From Luscinia megarhynchos (taxonomy: Eukaryota; Chordata; Aves; Passeriformes; Turdidae), in contig CM067592.1 of the NCBI GenBank assembly GCA_034336665.1, forward strand, positions 37,265,889 through 37,329,888: a DNA stretch of 64,000 nucleotides, given 5' to 3'. The notes beneath the pieces are model-generated. The model was not told where the DNA came from and made no database searches. It saw nothing but the letters and a program-made list of their open reading frames with translations. Shown one piece after another: positions 24,330-37,242 of the stretch (position 1 is the first letter of the stretch; every line of letters starts with the position of its first letter). The position numbers were made by a program, and so were the translations under genes.

Positions 24330-24800
24330 TAACGACAAAGACTTCTTGAGCTTTGAGGTTAAAGAAGCATTTTATTGAAAGACCGAACCACATTTATAGT
24401 GTGGTTAGCAGGCCTCAAACAGGACAGCAGTCCATCGGACAAAAGGAAAAAGCATGTCCTGTCACGTAGCACGAGAGCTGTTTCTCAGTCAACACCAGGT
24501 GCTGATCTTTGTTATTAATTCCTTTCTGTTTACCAGAAAATTCTCATCTTGGAAAAGGCTCAGGCCAGAGCTGAGAAACTGTCTCAGCCTGGGAAAAAGT
24601 TTTCCCAGCCTGAGAAAGAGAAAAAGAGCTCAGACCCTGAAAAGGCCTAGCAAACCCTGCCTGGGCCTTCAGTGGTGTCCACACAGTACCACAAGCCATT
24701 CCCTGCGGCCATTCTCCTCCAGCTGCGTGTCAGAAGCTTTACAGCCTATCTGTCGTATCATAAAATATTCTTTAGACATTCATTCGCTTATATGTAGTTC
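24330..24800 (-). mobile_element. Probable LTR-like element, boundaries uncertain
   Basis: The block has a minus-strand AATAAA signal at 24371-24376 near its low-coordinate side. It continues in mixed composition with CCTGGG and GAGAAAG repeats for about 430 bp, unlike the AT-rich flanks. This matches the layout of the other minus-oriented LTRs here. I found neither sharp TG...CA ends nor a target duplication, and no coding remnant. Confidence 0.4.
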
Positions 24801-25889
24801 TGCTCTGTAGCATGTTTTTGCATTCCTAGCTTTTTCTTTCATTTTGCTAGTGGCAAGTCACTGTTAAGTGTAAGTTTACTTAAATTCTTTGCTTACATTG
24901 CATTTGGAGATCTTTAATAATTCAGTCCATTCAATTTCCCCTTGGTGTACTGGCTGGGAGGATTCACAATAAGCTGATCTCTCCATTATGCATAATGAAA
25001 CCCACAGTCTCAGGGGGAACAAATAATTTCCTTGTGCTTGTTGAAAAACGTTTCCTGAAGGCAAGACTTTTTAGTATCTTTCTCCAATATTTAACACTAT
25101 ATTAAGATCTGATCAGGCCAAACTTGTATCAAAGCATGAAGCTAAATTAAGACAACCATGATGTGGGGCATTTATCTGCACAGCGGGATAAGAATCACTG
25201 CAGCTGAAATAATAGACTGGAAAAAAAATTTAGGAAAACACAAGTTAAATTGGATCACAACACTCTTGATGTGATAATAAATCCATAGAAAAATATTATA
25301 TTTAGCAGCTTTAACAATAACTAATGCTTAAAAGTGATGAGAAGTAGTCATTGAACCCATGAAAAATTTGATCCTAAAATCAGGAGTCCATTTTTATCTT
25401 TATATTTGCTTCAAAAAGGTAACTTCATGTGAGAGAGATCTCTGGAAACTCAAGAGTTCAAATGCTGTTTATGTCCAGCTAAAACAAAATACAGCATCTG
25501 AATTTATTTTTATCTGCAATTTTAAAAAAAATTATCTTTTACTGTTTCAAAATGTTCAGTCAGGCAAGGTACAAATTTGTTTTTTCCCTACCTCTCCTGG
25601 AGCTTCACGGATGTCTCCACAGTTAATTGCTTTACAGGCAATATGGAATACTTAACACAGTGGTCTTGAATATTTCAGAAACCACTGAAGATAATTCTCC
25701 CCTTATATACTGACAAAGTGGGATAATGCCTCCCAGCTTTGGCTTCAGAAACAATTAGAGCAGAAAGGGCTTCCTTGGAAGAGGATAAAGCTTAGCTGCA
25801 GCAGGGCCACCTAAACTGTGCAGGAAAATGCACCAGTGCTAATGTCAAGTAGCATACCTGACAATTTAAGTTGGAGAGATGAGCAGAGA
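24801..25889. other. Intergenic DNA, nothing assigned
   Basis: The sequence is AT-rich and unique in appearance. At 25659-25688 a short inverted repeat (CAGTGGT ... ACCACTG) is present. No gene or mobile element could be supported. Confidence 0.6.
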
Positions 25890-26623
25890 TAAATCATTGA
25901 AATTCATTAAAGGCAAGTGAAAGGTCCTGCACCTCGGGAGGAATAACCCCAGGCACCAGCACAGGCTGAGGCTGATCAGCTGGAAAGCAGCTCTGTGAAG
26001 GACCTGGTGGCTCTGGGGGGCAAGTTGCTCACGAGCCAGCAGTGTGCCCTGGTGGCCAAGAATGTCAATGGTATTTTGGGGTGCATTAGGAAGAGCATTG
26101 CCAGCAGGGCAAGGCAAGGGATCCTGTCCCAGGTGAGGCACAACTAGAGTGCCAGTTCTGGGCTCCTCAGGACAGGAGAGAATGGAGCTCCTGGAGAGAC
26201 ACCAGAAGAGAGCTAGAGAGTTGCTTCCGGGTCTGGAGAATCTTGCAAGAAAAGGCTGAGGGAGTTGCACCTGTTCAGCCTGGAGAAGAGATAACTGAGA
26301 GGGAATGTCATCAGTGTCTGTGAGTATCTAAAGAGAGGGTGCTGAGAGGATGGAGCTAGGCTCTGCCCAGCAATAGGACAAAGGCAATGGGCAGATGCAC
26401 AGGAAGTTTCACCTGAACAAGAGGAAGAATTTCTTTTCTGTGTGGGTGACCAGCCCTGTAAGAGATTGCCTGGAGAGGCTGTGGAGTCTTCCTCACTGGA
26501 GATACACAAGAAGCACTTGGATGCAATCCTGTGGCATGTGCTTTAGGATGACCTTTCTTGAGCAGGGAGGCTGAACCACATGACCTACTGAAGTCTCTTT
26601 CAACCCGATTCATTCTGTGATTC
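25890..26623 (+). mobile_element. CR1 LINE 3'-terminal copy
   Basis: This copy is about 730 bp in plus orientation, 5'-truncated. It carries the blocks AAGGTCCTGCACCTCGGG, CAGTGTGCCCTGGTGGCCA and AGGAAGAATTTCTTT, which are found at the 3' end of the CR1 coding region and in its untranslated tail. It ends in CAACCCGATTCATTCTGTG, matching the CR1 tail octamer ATTCTRTG. The coding part is short and carries stops, so the copy is inactive. Confidence 0.88.
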
Positions 26624-29600
26624 CCAGTGATACTTTTAAGAGTATTTACTCTTCTTCCTACATATGTGGCACTGGGGAAAAAAAATCCATGACAAAACAA
26701 GTCAAGAATTTGGTAGTAAGGAGCCCTGTGAAAGCCATCAAAATAAAATAAAAAAGACTGAAATATGCAAGTTTCCAGGTTTTAAAGATGTTTCATGCAT
26801 ACCTGCTTTTGTATCACCTTTCCTGCTGTGCTTTCTTGCTCACTCTTTTGTTTCCTTTATCAAATTTATATACATTTGTAACGGTTCTTACTTACATACC
26901 ACTATTACTACTGTGAAGGTGTGTGGGAGATCCTTGCTGCCACTACACTATTCCTGCTGCCTCTTTGTTAAACCCTTTCTCTTGACAGTAAGTGTGTCTG
27001 TTGTTTCTGTACATGATAACTCTCTAAAATACAGAATGCCTCTTCCTCTGTGTTGGTAGAGCTTTTAGCTTAACTGGGTTTTAGGTCCTATTGTTACAAA
27101 CAATAATTAACAGAGTAAGGCAAGCCATATGTTCAAAGAAGTTTGAAAGCAGCCAATGTTTCAAACTATTACCAAAATCATGCACACTCTTCACCAAATG
27201 CATCTTCAACATCAATTGTCAAATATAGTCTTCAACTAGCATTTAACAGAATAGTTTGCTGTGCCAACAAAGTGCCATGTTCACATGTACCATTTCTTTT
27301 CGTGGCTCTAAAGAAGAGGTCCAATTTTAACATGCGCTCATACTATTCCTGAACAACACAACTTCGTAGTGTAATGGAAAAAGAATTTATAAACAAGCTC
27401 TAACCTGCTTTGACTTTGCAGGATAGAGAAAATACCAGTTACAAGATCACACTAATTACAAAAGAATAGTCATAGTAATTAGTAGTATCAACTGTGTTAG
27501 CTAATGGCAATATTAGTCACTCCAGAATACAATCAATCTTCCTGTCTTTTATTTCTTTGTCATCAGCATCTTGTGATCAATTAAAAGGTGGTTTATAAAT
27601 CAAGTTAGTTAACTGTGAGCAGTCTAGACACCACTTGTTAGACTGAGTTTTGTTCTCTTCTCAATATTTCAAGTATTCCTTACATAGAGCAACTGCTCCA
27701 AATAATTGCCACTGCTGTCAGGTTTGGCACCAAACAACTAGTGATGGATTCTTTTTTAAAGTATTCAACAATTACTTTCAGGACTGGTCTTAAGTATGAT
27801 TGTTAAAGGTGTTAAATATGAATAGCCTAAAATATTGCCTGAATAAGCTGTTATAAAAATATCCCTTTATGTAATCTTCACTTTGGTGAGAATCACAGTA
27901 GTATTTTCATACTAAACTTCCTTTTTATTAATAAATAAAATTCATTAATGAATCACAAGCAAGCAAATACTTGGCTTATGTTTAATATCAAATAAAACAA
28001 GCCTCCAAAATTCATAAATATCAGGTCTCTGGACCTGATAAATATCATTGCTCCCTGGACAAGAGCAATCCAGAGTGATTTATTATAAATGGGAAGGACG
28101 ATGATAGTGTGCCATGCTGCATGCATTTGGACAGATGCTATTTGTCAGAGAATAGTTCTTCTTTCAAGAAATAAGTAGATTTTGGGTAAACATAGAGCAA
28201 AACCAAAAAAATTGGTTTATGCTATTATGATATTCTGGTTTATTTTCTTTAGGCTGTAATGGTGCATTCTCTCAGTCCCTGGAAAAGCTGTCACGTTTTC
28301 AAGTAAAAGTGAGAATGGTCAACAATGATGACAATACATGGATCTTTAACAAAGTGCAGTTAAATTAAAGAGCTCTGTATATCACTATTACATCAGTAGG
28401 AACCTTGAACTGTATTGTGCACTGAAAACAACAAAAAAACTCTCAAAGGCTGCTGTACTGCAGCATTTGCTTAAGCCTACACTTTTCCTGATCAGAAAAA
28501 AACCCTTCCTTTTCTAGTATTTGAAAGTAATGTATAATTTCGTTTCCATCTATATATCTATAAATATGTATCTGCATGCCTCAGATCTTCTCAAACTGTT
28601 AAAACAGTGGTTTCATCTGGATTCAAGACACATACTTAAACCTAACCAAAGTGGCATATTGATTTTAGACTCAGCCTTCCCTTGGTTACTGGAGATAGAC
28701 AGTCAGAAAGCCCTTCCTGAATACAGGTAGTGTGGCTGCAATCGTCTAACAAAAGACCTGTACTGGATCTGGCTGTGTCAGAGACATTTTCTTTTATGTT
28801 TCTAACAGTGCTACTATGTTACAATTACTTCGGAAAAATTGAGATTTCTGGCAGTTTTTGATGCTTTAAAAAGCATTTCCATCAGACCTGCTCGAAATAA
28901 AGTTTGCAATTCACAAGGGCAAGTAGGCATCCAAGTGTCATATAGGCTCCTGAGACCAGTATTTGTGATCCCACATTTTCTGGTAACAGGCATTTGCTAC
29001 CGAAAATCAGGAAAAATAAAAGAACTCCTTAACACCAGCGTCACATTAAGAAGCAGGCATTCTTTATTCAGCCAGATGTGTGAAGGGATATCTCCTCCAG
29101 AAATTGTGCATGCCGAGTACAGAAAAAGTTCTTGTTTGTATACTACTCTTTAGACACATATTCATTGATTTTCCCAGAATAACCATACATGGATAATGAT
29201 TTCCCTGAAATCACTGACATGTGTTCTTTCCCCTTTGTGCATGCACTCATCTGTCCTGCGAGTCTCTTTGGGGGTCCTTGGTGGTCAGAGACCCCAAAGC
29301 CCTACCTGACCACCTGGTGAACTGGTAAAACTTGGCACAATTGAGCTGGCTACTTTCCAGTAGTTGTTCCTACAGAATAAGCATTGTGTGGTTCCACAGG
29401 CCAGTGGTTTTTGAAGAGTAAGCATTGTATTAGCCCACCAGGTACAAATGATTTTTTATCTGACAACACATTCACAAAACTAAGCCAATTCCTTCTCCTC
29501 AGGATGATTTTCAACTACATTCCCAAATTCCCTGCTTAGCATCATTTGTCCAGTGGGGACAGAGGGCCCTTGTAATCCACGGATAACAACAACTGCTTGG

Positions 29601-30214
29601 TGGGAGAGGAATTTGTTTGCTATTTCTGCTGGTTAGCAAGGATCTGAATCCAAATTTCCCACCACCCTTGAAAACGCCCTAGAACATACAACTGGAAGTT
29701 CTGGGAGAAACTTCCTATTTTAGCTGTCAGTGGTTAAATATTCATGGGGTTGCTTCAGTGCTCAAAATCACTGGAAATGTTTCATGGCTCTTCACTTTAT
29801 TAACAGAAGTAACAGAACACTGAGGTGAATCGTTGGCTTGACTGGATCCTGCACCCAGCCAGCCCTGTCACATGGAATCAGCTAAACAGTGATGAGCTGC
29901 TCCAAGAGCTTAATCATTCATTGGCAGTCTAAATGACTGAATGAAGTATCTAATCGCAGATATAATGTAAAAATAAAAGCTTTTATTTATGCTCTAAGCA
30001 GAGGGCACTGGGATTAAGGCTCCCTTGCAGATCAGTGACACAGCCCCATTTCAGTGTGCAAACAAAAAGCGTGTGTTCCCATGTGGATATTTCAATGTCC
30101 CCACCAGGGCTGATACAAATGGCTGGGCCATCCTGACACTGAACAACACCATCAGTGACCACAGCAGTACAATTCCTGCCCTGACCCTCTTCCCCCACAC
30201 ACGAGGAGAAGGAA
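26624..30214. other. Intergenic DNA upstream of AOPEP
   Basis: I see no gene in this stretch. A perfect 9-bp stem with a 4-nt loop occurs at 28019-28040. Around 29970-30210 a TTTATT block followed by mixed-composition sequence may be another minus-oriented LTR remnant, but the evidence is too thin to call. Confidence 0.55.
28019..28040. repeat. Short perfect hairpin (9-bp stem, 4-nt loop)
   Basis: TATCAGGTC and GACCTGATA are separated by TCTG. It is not followed by a T-run and sits in intergenic vertebrate DNA, so a terminator reading is not appropriate. No function is assigned. Confidence 0.7.
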
Positions 30215-30810
30215 ATTCACAGAATCACAAAATAGTTAGGGTTGGAAGGGACCTCTGGAAATTATCAAGTCCAACCCCTCCAGCTAGGCAGGGTCTATGT
30301 CACTTACATCCAAGTGGGTTTTGAGTACCTCCAGAGAGAGAAACCCTGCAACTTCAGTGCAGCCTGTTCCAGTGTTCTGCCACCTTCAATTTAAATGAAG
30401 TTCTTCCTTACATAGAAATGAAATTTCTTATGTTTATGGCCGCAGGTCCTCTTCCTGTGCTGGGCACCACTGAAGAGTCTGGCACCATCCCCCTGGCACC
30501 CACCTTTGAGATATTTGTTTGTGTATTGCTAAGATTCCTTCTCAGTTTTCTTTTCTCCAGGCCCAGCTCCTGCAGTCTCTTCTCACAAGGTGTCCAGGCC
30601 CCAAACAGTCTTTGTGGTCCTCCGCTGGACCGTCCTCATTTAGCTCCTGGTCTCTCTTTTACTGAGAAGCCCAGAACTGAGCACAGCGCTCCAGATTTGG
30701 CCTCACCTCGGCAGAGTGCAGGGACAGCACCATGCCCCTCAACCTTTTCCCACATTCATCCCGATGCACCCCAGGACACCACTGGCCCTCCTGGCCACAA
30801 GGACACTTGT
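30215..30810 (-). mobile_element. CR1 LINE 3' copy abutting the AOPEP CpG island
   Basis: The block opens with CACAGAATCACAAAATAG and GGTTGGAAGGGACCTCTGG, the reverse complement of a CR1 3' end. It continues for nearly 600 bp through GGTCCTCTTCCTGTGCTGG and the CACCCCAGGACACCACTGGC block. It is in minus orientation, 5'-truncated and non-coding. Its truncated end lies directly against the GC-rich tandem array of the AOPEP promoter region. Confidence 0.88.
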
Positions 30811-30814
30811 GGGT

Positions 30815-31090
30815 ACCGCGGGTACGCGGGCCCGGCAGGATGAGCTCACCCGCGGTACCCGGCGCGGTGGCGGTGGCGGTGGCGGCGCGGGGCGGGCCCG
30901 GCAGGATGAGCTCACCCGCGGGTACGCGGGCCCGGCAGGATGAGCTCACCCGCGGGTACGCGGGCCCGGCAGGATGAGCTCACCCGCGGGTATCCGGGCC
31001 CGGCAGGATGAGCTCACCCGCGGTACCCGGCGCGGTGGCGGTGGCGGTGGCGGCGCGGGGCGGGCCCGGCAGGATGAGCTCATCCGCGGG
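30815..31090. repeat. GC-rich nested tandem repeat at the AOPEP promoter
   Basis: The core GGCAGGATGAGCTCA(C/T)CCGCG occurs six times, with GCAGGA starting at 30835, 30901, 30935, 30969, 31003 and 31069. The spacing is therefore 66, 34, 34, 34 and 66 bp. The two 66-bp units hold an extra GCGGTGG...GGCGGG block (near 30861 and 31029, exactly 168 bp apart). This gives a nested structure in which a 168-bp unit contains 66-bp and 34-bp units. The array is rich in CpG and GC boxes. Open frames across it are repeat artefacts. Confidence 0.9.
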
Positions 31091-31256
31091 CGCCGCGGCC
31101 GGGCAGGGGCGGGGCGGTGAGGCCGGCGCGGCGGGTCGCGGTAGCGACAGCAGCAGCAGCTGGGGCGCTGGCGGGCCGGGCAGGGGCCGGCGTGTCCCCG
31201 CGTGTCCCCGCACACGCCCCGGGAGCCGGCACGCCGGCGGGGCGGTGGCCGCCGCT
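31090..31256 (+). other. AOPEP: Probable AOPEP non-coding exon 1 (start unknown)
   Basis: The donor GTAAGT at 31257-31262 is the best splice site in the island and faces downstream to the exon that starts at 39919. The left end given is only nominal. The exon would be untranslated, since the coding start lies in the next exon. This assignment is inferred from position and splice signals. Confidence 0.45.
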
Positions 31257-32057
31257 GTAAGTGTTCTTCCCCGTCCGTGCCCCCGTCCCCGCGCTGCGGC
31301 CGGGCCCCGCCGCGCTTCCCGGCGCTCCGCCGCGCCTCGTGCGAGGGAGGCGCTGCTGGCAGTGACAGCGCTTGCCGTGCCTGTCCTTCCTCGCAAACTG
31401 CGGCTGCTGCTCCCTTACGACGGCGGGGCATAGGGAGCAGTGGAGAGGGCGTGCAGGGCAGCCGGGAGCGTGCGGCCGGCAATCGCTGCTGTCCTTTTTC
31501 ACGCAGCCTGGGTCTGTGGCCTTCTGCTGGCCTTCTGCTGGCCTTCTGGTGTCCTGAAAGAACTTTAAGCGTGGATCTGTTCGACCCTTTCAAAGCTGAT
31601 TAATGAACTGCTCCACTCGTTGGCCTCTTTAACACTGGAAACATGTAGGTGAAACTCCTGTCTTAATAAATGGTGGTGTGTAATTCATGTGAGGATTTCG
31701 GCTCGGTTGTGTGTTAGGTCCTTTACCCAGGAAAATGCTTAGATTGCCGAGGTCTAGTTAAGTGACTGAGATGTCCTGCCAGTGTCTACATTGGAAAGAC
31801 TTTTTCTGATTCCAGCTCTAACTATTTAGTTCTTTGACACCGTAAGTGGTATTTGTTAACAACAGCTGCATTAAGTCAAAAACAGTCATTCTGTTCCAGC
31901 ACAGATTTTATTTGGGTGCTTCCTATGTATGAATATCATCAGACATGCACGCTCCATGTCCCGAGAGTCAGTCACACACAACCTTTCCTTGTATATTTTG
32001 AGTGGAAATAAAATCCAAGGTAGTTCCATGCCTCTTTTATGCTGCTCAGCATCTCTC

Positions 32058-32165
32058 AAGAATCACTCACTTTGGCGGGACCATTGAAGGTCATATAGTC
32101 CCTGTTCAGGCAGGGTTAGGTATAGCAAATTAGGCTATATCCAGGCCCATGTCCACCTTGAAATA
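32058..32165 (-). mobile_element. Short CR1 LINE 3' fragment
   Basis: The sequence AAGAATCACTCACTTTGG, followed by ACCATTGAAGGTCATATAGTCC and a CAGGCAGGGTTAGG block (each in pieces), is the reverse complement of a diverged CR1 3' end. It is about 110 bp and non-coding. Confidence 0.6.
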
Positions 32166-32218
32166 ATTTTGTAAAATAAAAACTGGAAAATTCTGTATTT
32201 ACACAAATGTTGGTTGGG

Positions 32219-32310
32219 GATTTGTTTTGTTTTTTCATTTTGATGGGGGTTTCTTTTTTTTGTTTTGTTTTAGTTTGGTTTTTTGTTTGTTTGTTTGTTT
32301 TGTTTTTTTC
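32219..32310. repeat. G/T-rich simple tract
   Basis: The plus strand is almost entirely T and G, with TTTG repeats such as GTTTGTTTGTTTG. It lies beside a CR1 fragment. It has the same composition, on the opposite strand, as the A/C tract at 10601. Confidence 0.8.
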
Positions 32311-35300
32311 CATAAACAAGGTAAGGGTCAAATTGGGGGCAAAAAATTGTAAAACACGTGTTTGGTCTCTAATTATTTTAGGTATTTGGTCGTTACTGTA
32401 GTAGAGATAATTGTCAATGGGGCAAAGATGGGTTAAGGGCAATATCAGGATACTTTTCCTAGCTCTACCGGTTTTAATTTATGCTTCTTTTTCAGTCTTA
32501 GGTGTTTTTCATTGGGAATTAGTATTTTAGGGGCAGAAAGGGACTTTTTTTCGTATTTCTCTTCTTATTTAAGCTGAAAGACTGAGTTTTCTCACTTGGC
32601 TTATAATTTCAGCTCACAGAAATAAATTTCCCTCGCTGCTAATTTGCTGCTGTAGTTGGTAAAAAAAGGTCTTCCATTATGTTTATTATTCCTGTAGTTT
32701 TCAGACTTAAAAGAAGCCTTCTGGAATGGTACCAATTGTTTTATCAAGGGGATATCAGTGATTGAATTAATTTTCATATCAAAGCCTCATTACGAAATGT
32801 GCTGTTTCTCTTGTGATGCAGGGTGAGGTCTTAAACTCTCTTCTGTGCGTTGTTTTATAGTAGTTTAACGTGAGCAAATGTTTATGTTAGTTTGTTTAAG
32901 CCTTGCTTTCATCTGTAGAACCCATTCTTGGCTTAAAAAGGCTTAAGACCTCTTAGGTATTTGTCTTGTGTGTGTGGGAAAAAAGTTTGTAATTACAAAA
33001 AATAATGTACTCATATTACTTGCTATTTAAGGAGTAAAATTATTGTTGATGCTGATGGTCAAAACTGAGTTTTTACTCAGATCTTAGTGTCTTACATAGT
33101 GTGGAAAATGTATAAACCTGGATTTGGAAGAAGCTGCCTTGAAAGCAGTTTAAAGGGCATTAGTTATAAACCTCTTTTAATTATTAAAGAGAATGTATAT
33201 CCAAAAGGCACTTTTTTTCCATTTTAAAGTTTCTTTAAATGCTGAGTAGAGAGCATTATAGCCTTAGCACCTGCTTGTTGAAAGCAATTAAATTCTCTTT
33301 TTTGTACGGATGAAGAAAATCATGCTTGGCTGAAGGTGAAGACAGTCCAAACATGGCTTTATTTTCCTGGTATAGAAAGCTGGTGTTTAAATGTGTCTGG
33401 ATATTGGCCATTGGCATGTAGGGAAAGTCTGTGTCGCTGAAATTCTTCTACACCTTTTGGAGAGTACATAACACAAACAGGTTGGTCTCCATGCTTCAGA
33501 GATCCTTGTTTGTAGATCAGGATATTAGCTTACATTACCAGCTCAGGTGCATGTGCCAGGCTGCATGCTCAAGTGACTGTGCATGGAAATAGCGATCTCT
33601 GTTGACTTTGATCAAAGCAGATGATTCTGGCTGCTGGGCTGTCTTCAAACAGGCCAAGCATAAATTGGTAGGAATCGTCTGACCATCTTCAGTTTGCTGG
33701 AAAACTCAATTTGCATAAATTTTGATGGAATTACTTAAATGGACTATTATTTCAGGGAATGAGTTTGTGTGAATGAGGTGTGAAAAACAGAAAACCTGAC
33801 ACAGAAATGGGCACCGCCTTAGGGAGTGATGCCTGCTACTTGTGTCAGCATTTGTGTGTGAGTTTGTGCAGCTCTGATTCTGCACAATAAAAAACAGTGG
33901 TATGGTTTGGAAGGAATTAACCAGTTTATGTATCCAAATGTTTGCAACAGCTTCATGTTGGGAGTTTTCCAGGGCTTGGCAGATATCAAGAACAGAGCTA
34001 TAGCTGCTTGAATTGGTCGGAGACTTGATCTATCGTTTGGCACTCTCTTTCATTCACTTTTGTTTCCTAAGTTTTTGGATATGCATGACCAGCTCTGAAA
34101 CAAGACGTGTTTTGTGTATGCTTCATGTTTGGCACACGCCTTCGTGACAGGATGCAGGACTATCTCAGGCAACTGTGTTTTGTGCCTGCCCTTGGCAGTC
34201 GTGTAAGCCGTGACAGTGTCATGTGTAAGGCAGTCCTTCGCTGGCTGGTGTAGCAGGAGTGCAGTGAAATCAGGCGTGTGCTTGGAAAGGGAGTAGGTAG
34301 TTCAGTGCATTCTTGATAGTGTGTTTCTAGCTCCTGGCATTGCATTATGAAGTCATTTCTAATGGCCAGGCATCTTCTGTTTTTCAAGGTGGGTTTGTTT
34401 GGGGTCTTTTAAGCCTTTCACTTGCTTCCACCGAGTAGTGCCTCTGGTGGACATTTCAGCAAGTTCAGAGGGTTTTCTAATTTTCTTATCTGGATTATTA
34501 CTGTCAGAGTGGAGTTAGACTGGAGTAGGTAGCTATTAGCATTCAAAATAACAGCTTCTTGGAATAATGAAATATCAATATCAGGTATCATAATTGATCA
34601 ATCTAGTGTGCTGTTTACGAGTTTAACTAGACTCCTTTGTATAACAGCTCTCCTCCTCCCCTTCCTGCTTCACCATTTGAAATGAGTATTCTGGGTAGTT
34701 CAGCTGTCCCTGGTGTTTTTTTCCTCAGCTTTCACTGGACAAAATTATATTTCCAAGTTCTTCCATATCTCTTTAATTTCTTTTTCCTTTTAACCGTAAA
34801 ACCTGAGACTAAGAGTTACTGTGTATTGCCTATCAAAAACTTTTTTTTTCTACAGATATTTTTAGGAAGCTTAATCTTGTCTACTTTGCAACCATGTTTT
34901 ATGTTGCTTGGAAACTTTTTTTCCTATTCTTTGCTTTCAGAGACCTGTGTTTCTAATTCCGGCTGATGCTTTTTGTATTGAGTGGAAAACAATGTTATAC
35001 AAATATAATTCCCTGAAGGATCATATCTCTCCTGTTTCCCATTCTTTGTGTCTTTTGTGCGACTGTTATGTGCTGGTGATCAAGATTGGCTCTATTAATG
35101 TTGGCCACCATCTGCTGTTATTATTCCTTTCTGAACATCCGTCTTCTAAAATATTGAAACAAATAACCAAGTAACCAGCTTTCCCTGTAATTTTATTACT
35201 TTTATTACTTACAAAATGTACTTACAAAGTACATTTAATAAGAAAGATGCATTGAATTTAAGGTTTATCTTTAAAATATTCTAGTAATTTTTTATATCTC

Positions 35301-37242
35301 TGTTTGGAAGAAGTATGACATGAAACACTGTTTATGAAATGATCACCAGGATTTTGTAGCAGCATTACCATATCTATTTTTTTTTTTGAATCTGGAGTTC
35401 AGGTAGTGAACCTCCTTTTCTAAAGGTGAAATGCATTAATTGCACAGAAATTAAAACCAGTTTCTCATATTATGGGCAAAATGCAGCAAAAAATATTACA
35501 GAAGGCAATGTTGAATAAGAGACGTATTAAAAAAAATCTCAAAAATAATGTATCTTTTTTGTGATGCCAGTTTGATATATGTGTAAAAAGAACTTATCAT
35601 ACGAAATCCAATGAGTATTTCTCAGAACAGCATATTTATGAAGCAGTAGTAAAAGATGTACTGTTTGCACACACAAAGCTGTGCAGAGAACTTTCAAGGT
35701 GTACAGCAAGGGTTTTGCTTCAGAAGGTGAGGTAGCATGTTTCCTGTATTATATCAACACCATGATTAGGATTTGTTTTCTTAATCTGTTAAGGAAACAT
35801 AAAATGAAATACATAGTGAAAGACAAATGCTGAATTAGTTATATGATTGTACATGTTTTGGGAGTTAAGTTTTTTACACTCCATCTCAATCTATACTCAA
35901 TTTGTCACAAAAAAATGTAGGAAAGAATTCGCCCTTTGTAGGAGAGAATCCTTCCTTTGTTTACCTAGGCTTGACTTGCAAATTTGCATAGCATTGCAGC
36001 TCTTATTGATTCTGCTTAGGATTTTGATAGGCTGTGTTTTAGTACCTGCAGTAGTAATCATGTTGCAGGGATAGTAATATTATGATTTGTTTACATTTTT
36101 TGGGAAGACTTGATTGAAGAAAAGACACCATAAAGTTATATTTAATCAAATGCAGTTGGAGTCTAATGGTAAATAAAATCATTACTTACAGCCTGTTCAG
36201 TTAAACTCCCTAAATTATCACATATTTATGAAAGGACATCACAGTCTATACAAAGAAGAGCATGGAGTTTACATAATTGATAGTTTCACAGCTACCTTTT
36301 TCCTCCTCACAGTCCCTAGTACCTATCATTATAACTTTTTGCTTCTGTGAGTGCACATGTACTTTCTCTGTCTGTCATCTCAGTGGCTTAGTCATGTTGC
36401 ACCAATGAGGGACAGTCTAAGTGTAGATGCTAAATTTCAAACAAAGGATCAGTGTGTTGTTTTACAACACTGTTGAACTAGCATTATTGATTGAAAGCCT
36501 AGATACCTAAACTTTAAACAAATGTAACAAAGTTGACATGGGTTCCAACATAACAAAATATATACATATAAATAATTTCGTCCTGTTCAGTGACATGTTT
36601 TGAGAATGGTCCTTTTAAAAAATTAGTGAAAAAGATCATTACTCTAATATTACATGCTGTTATAATTTCTGTCCTCCTCTTTTGCTGAAGTGCATCCTTC
36701 CTTTGCCATTTTTGCTTGCATTTTTTTTTTTCACTTGGCTTTATTTCTGGTTTGCTTTAAAGTGATTCCTGTGCTATTTGTTTCATTGCTACAGAGGTTG
36801 TGTGCATGGTCATTCAGTGCCTTCATCTTTGACTTTTTCCTTGATAATAAAAAGGCTGTCTATTTAGTGGTTGCTATCTATTTCACTATCTGAATAAAGG
36901 GTTCATTCCTGTCTTTTCTTCTTGAATAAAACTGATAATTTCCTGAGGTGGTTGAGGTCCTAAATTTGATAAGCCAGTGAGAGCCTGAAGGAGGAATAGA
37001 CACCCATCTTGTCTAGGACACAAGCATTAATCCATGTATTTGAATGTCATAAAATCAGCAGTGCTGTTCATGGCAATGCATCTGTTCATCTCATATCAAG
37101 TTAATTTTTATGTAACATGACTTTGGGCCAAAATGAAACATTGGATTATATTTCTAGTTTCTATTTAGGTGACTATCATATATATCAATTAAAATACCTC
37201 TACTCAGTTGTTCTAAATTCTGCATAACCTTGCATTGGCTTT

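Larger units (their letters stand above)
30815..31480 (+). promoter_or_regulatory. AOPEP: AOPEP CpG island and probable promoter
   Basis: This is the strongest CpG island of the window and lies about 8.8 kb upstream of the first AOPEP coding exon, in the position expected for its promoter. It holds many GGGGCGGGG-type boxes and no evident TATA box. A good splice donor, GCT|GTAAGT, occurs at 31257-31262, so a non-coding first exon probably ends at 31256. The transcription start cannot be located by reading alone, and part of the island is built from tandem repeats. Confidence 0.7.

Noticed and set aside
25659..25688. CAGTGGT ... ACCACTG inverted repeat as a complete hAT-type MITE
   Set aside because: Only about 30 bp in all with 7-bp arms and no target duplication; too short to support a transposon call.
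30418..31603. ORFs of 75-215 aa on both strands in the AOPEP CpG island
   Set aside because: They are built from the GC-rich tandem repeat and the CR1 copy; multiple overlapping frames with low-complexity Ala/Arg/Gly/Pro content are composition artefacts.
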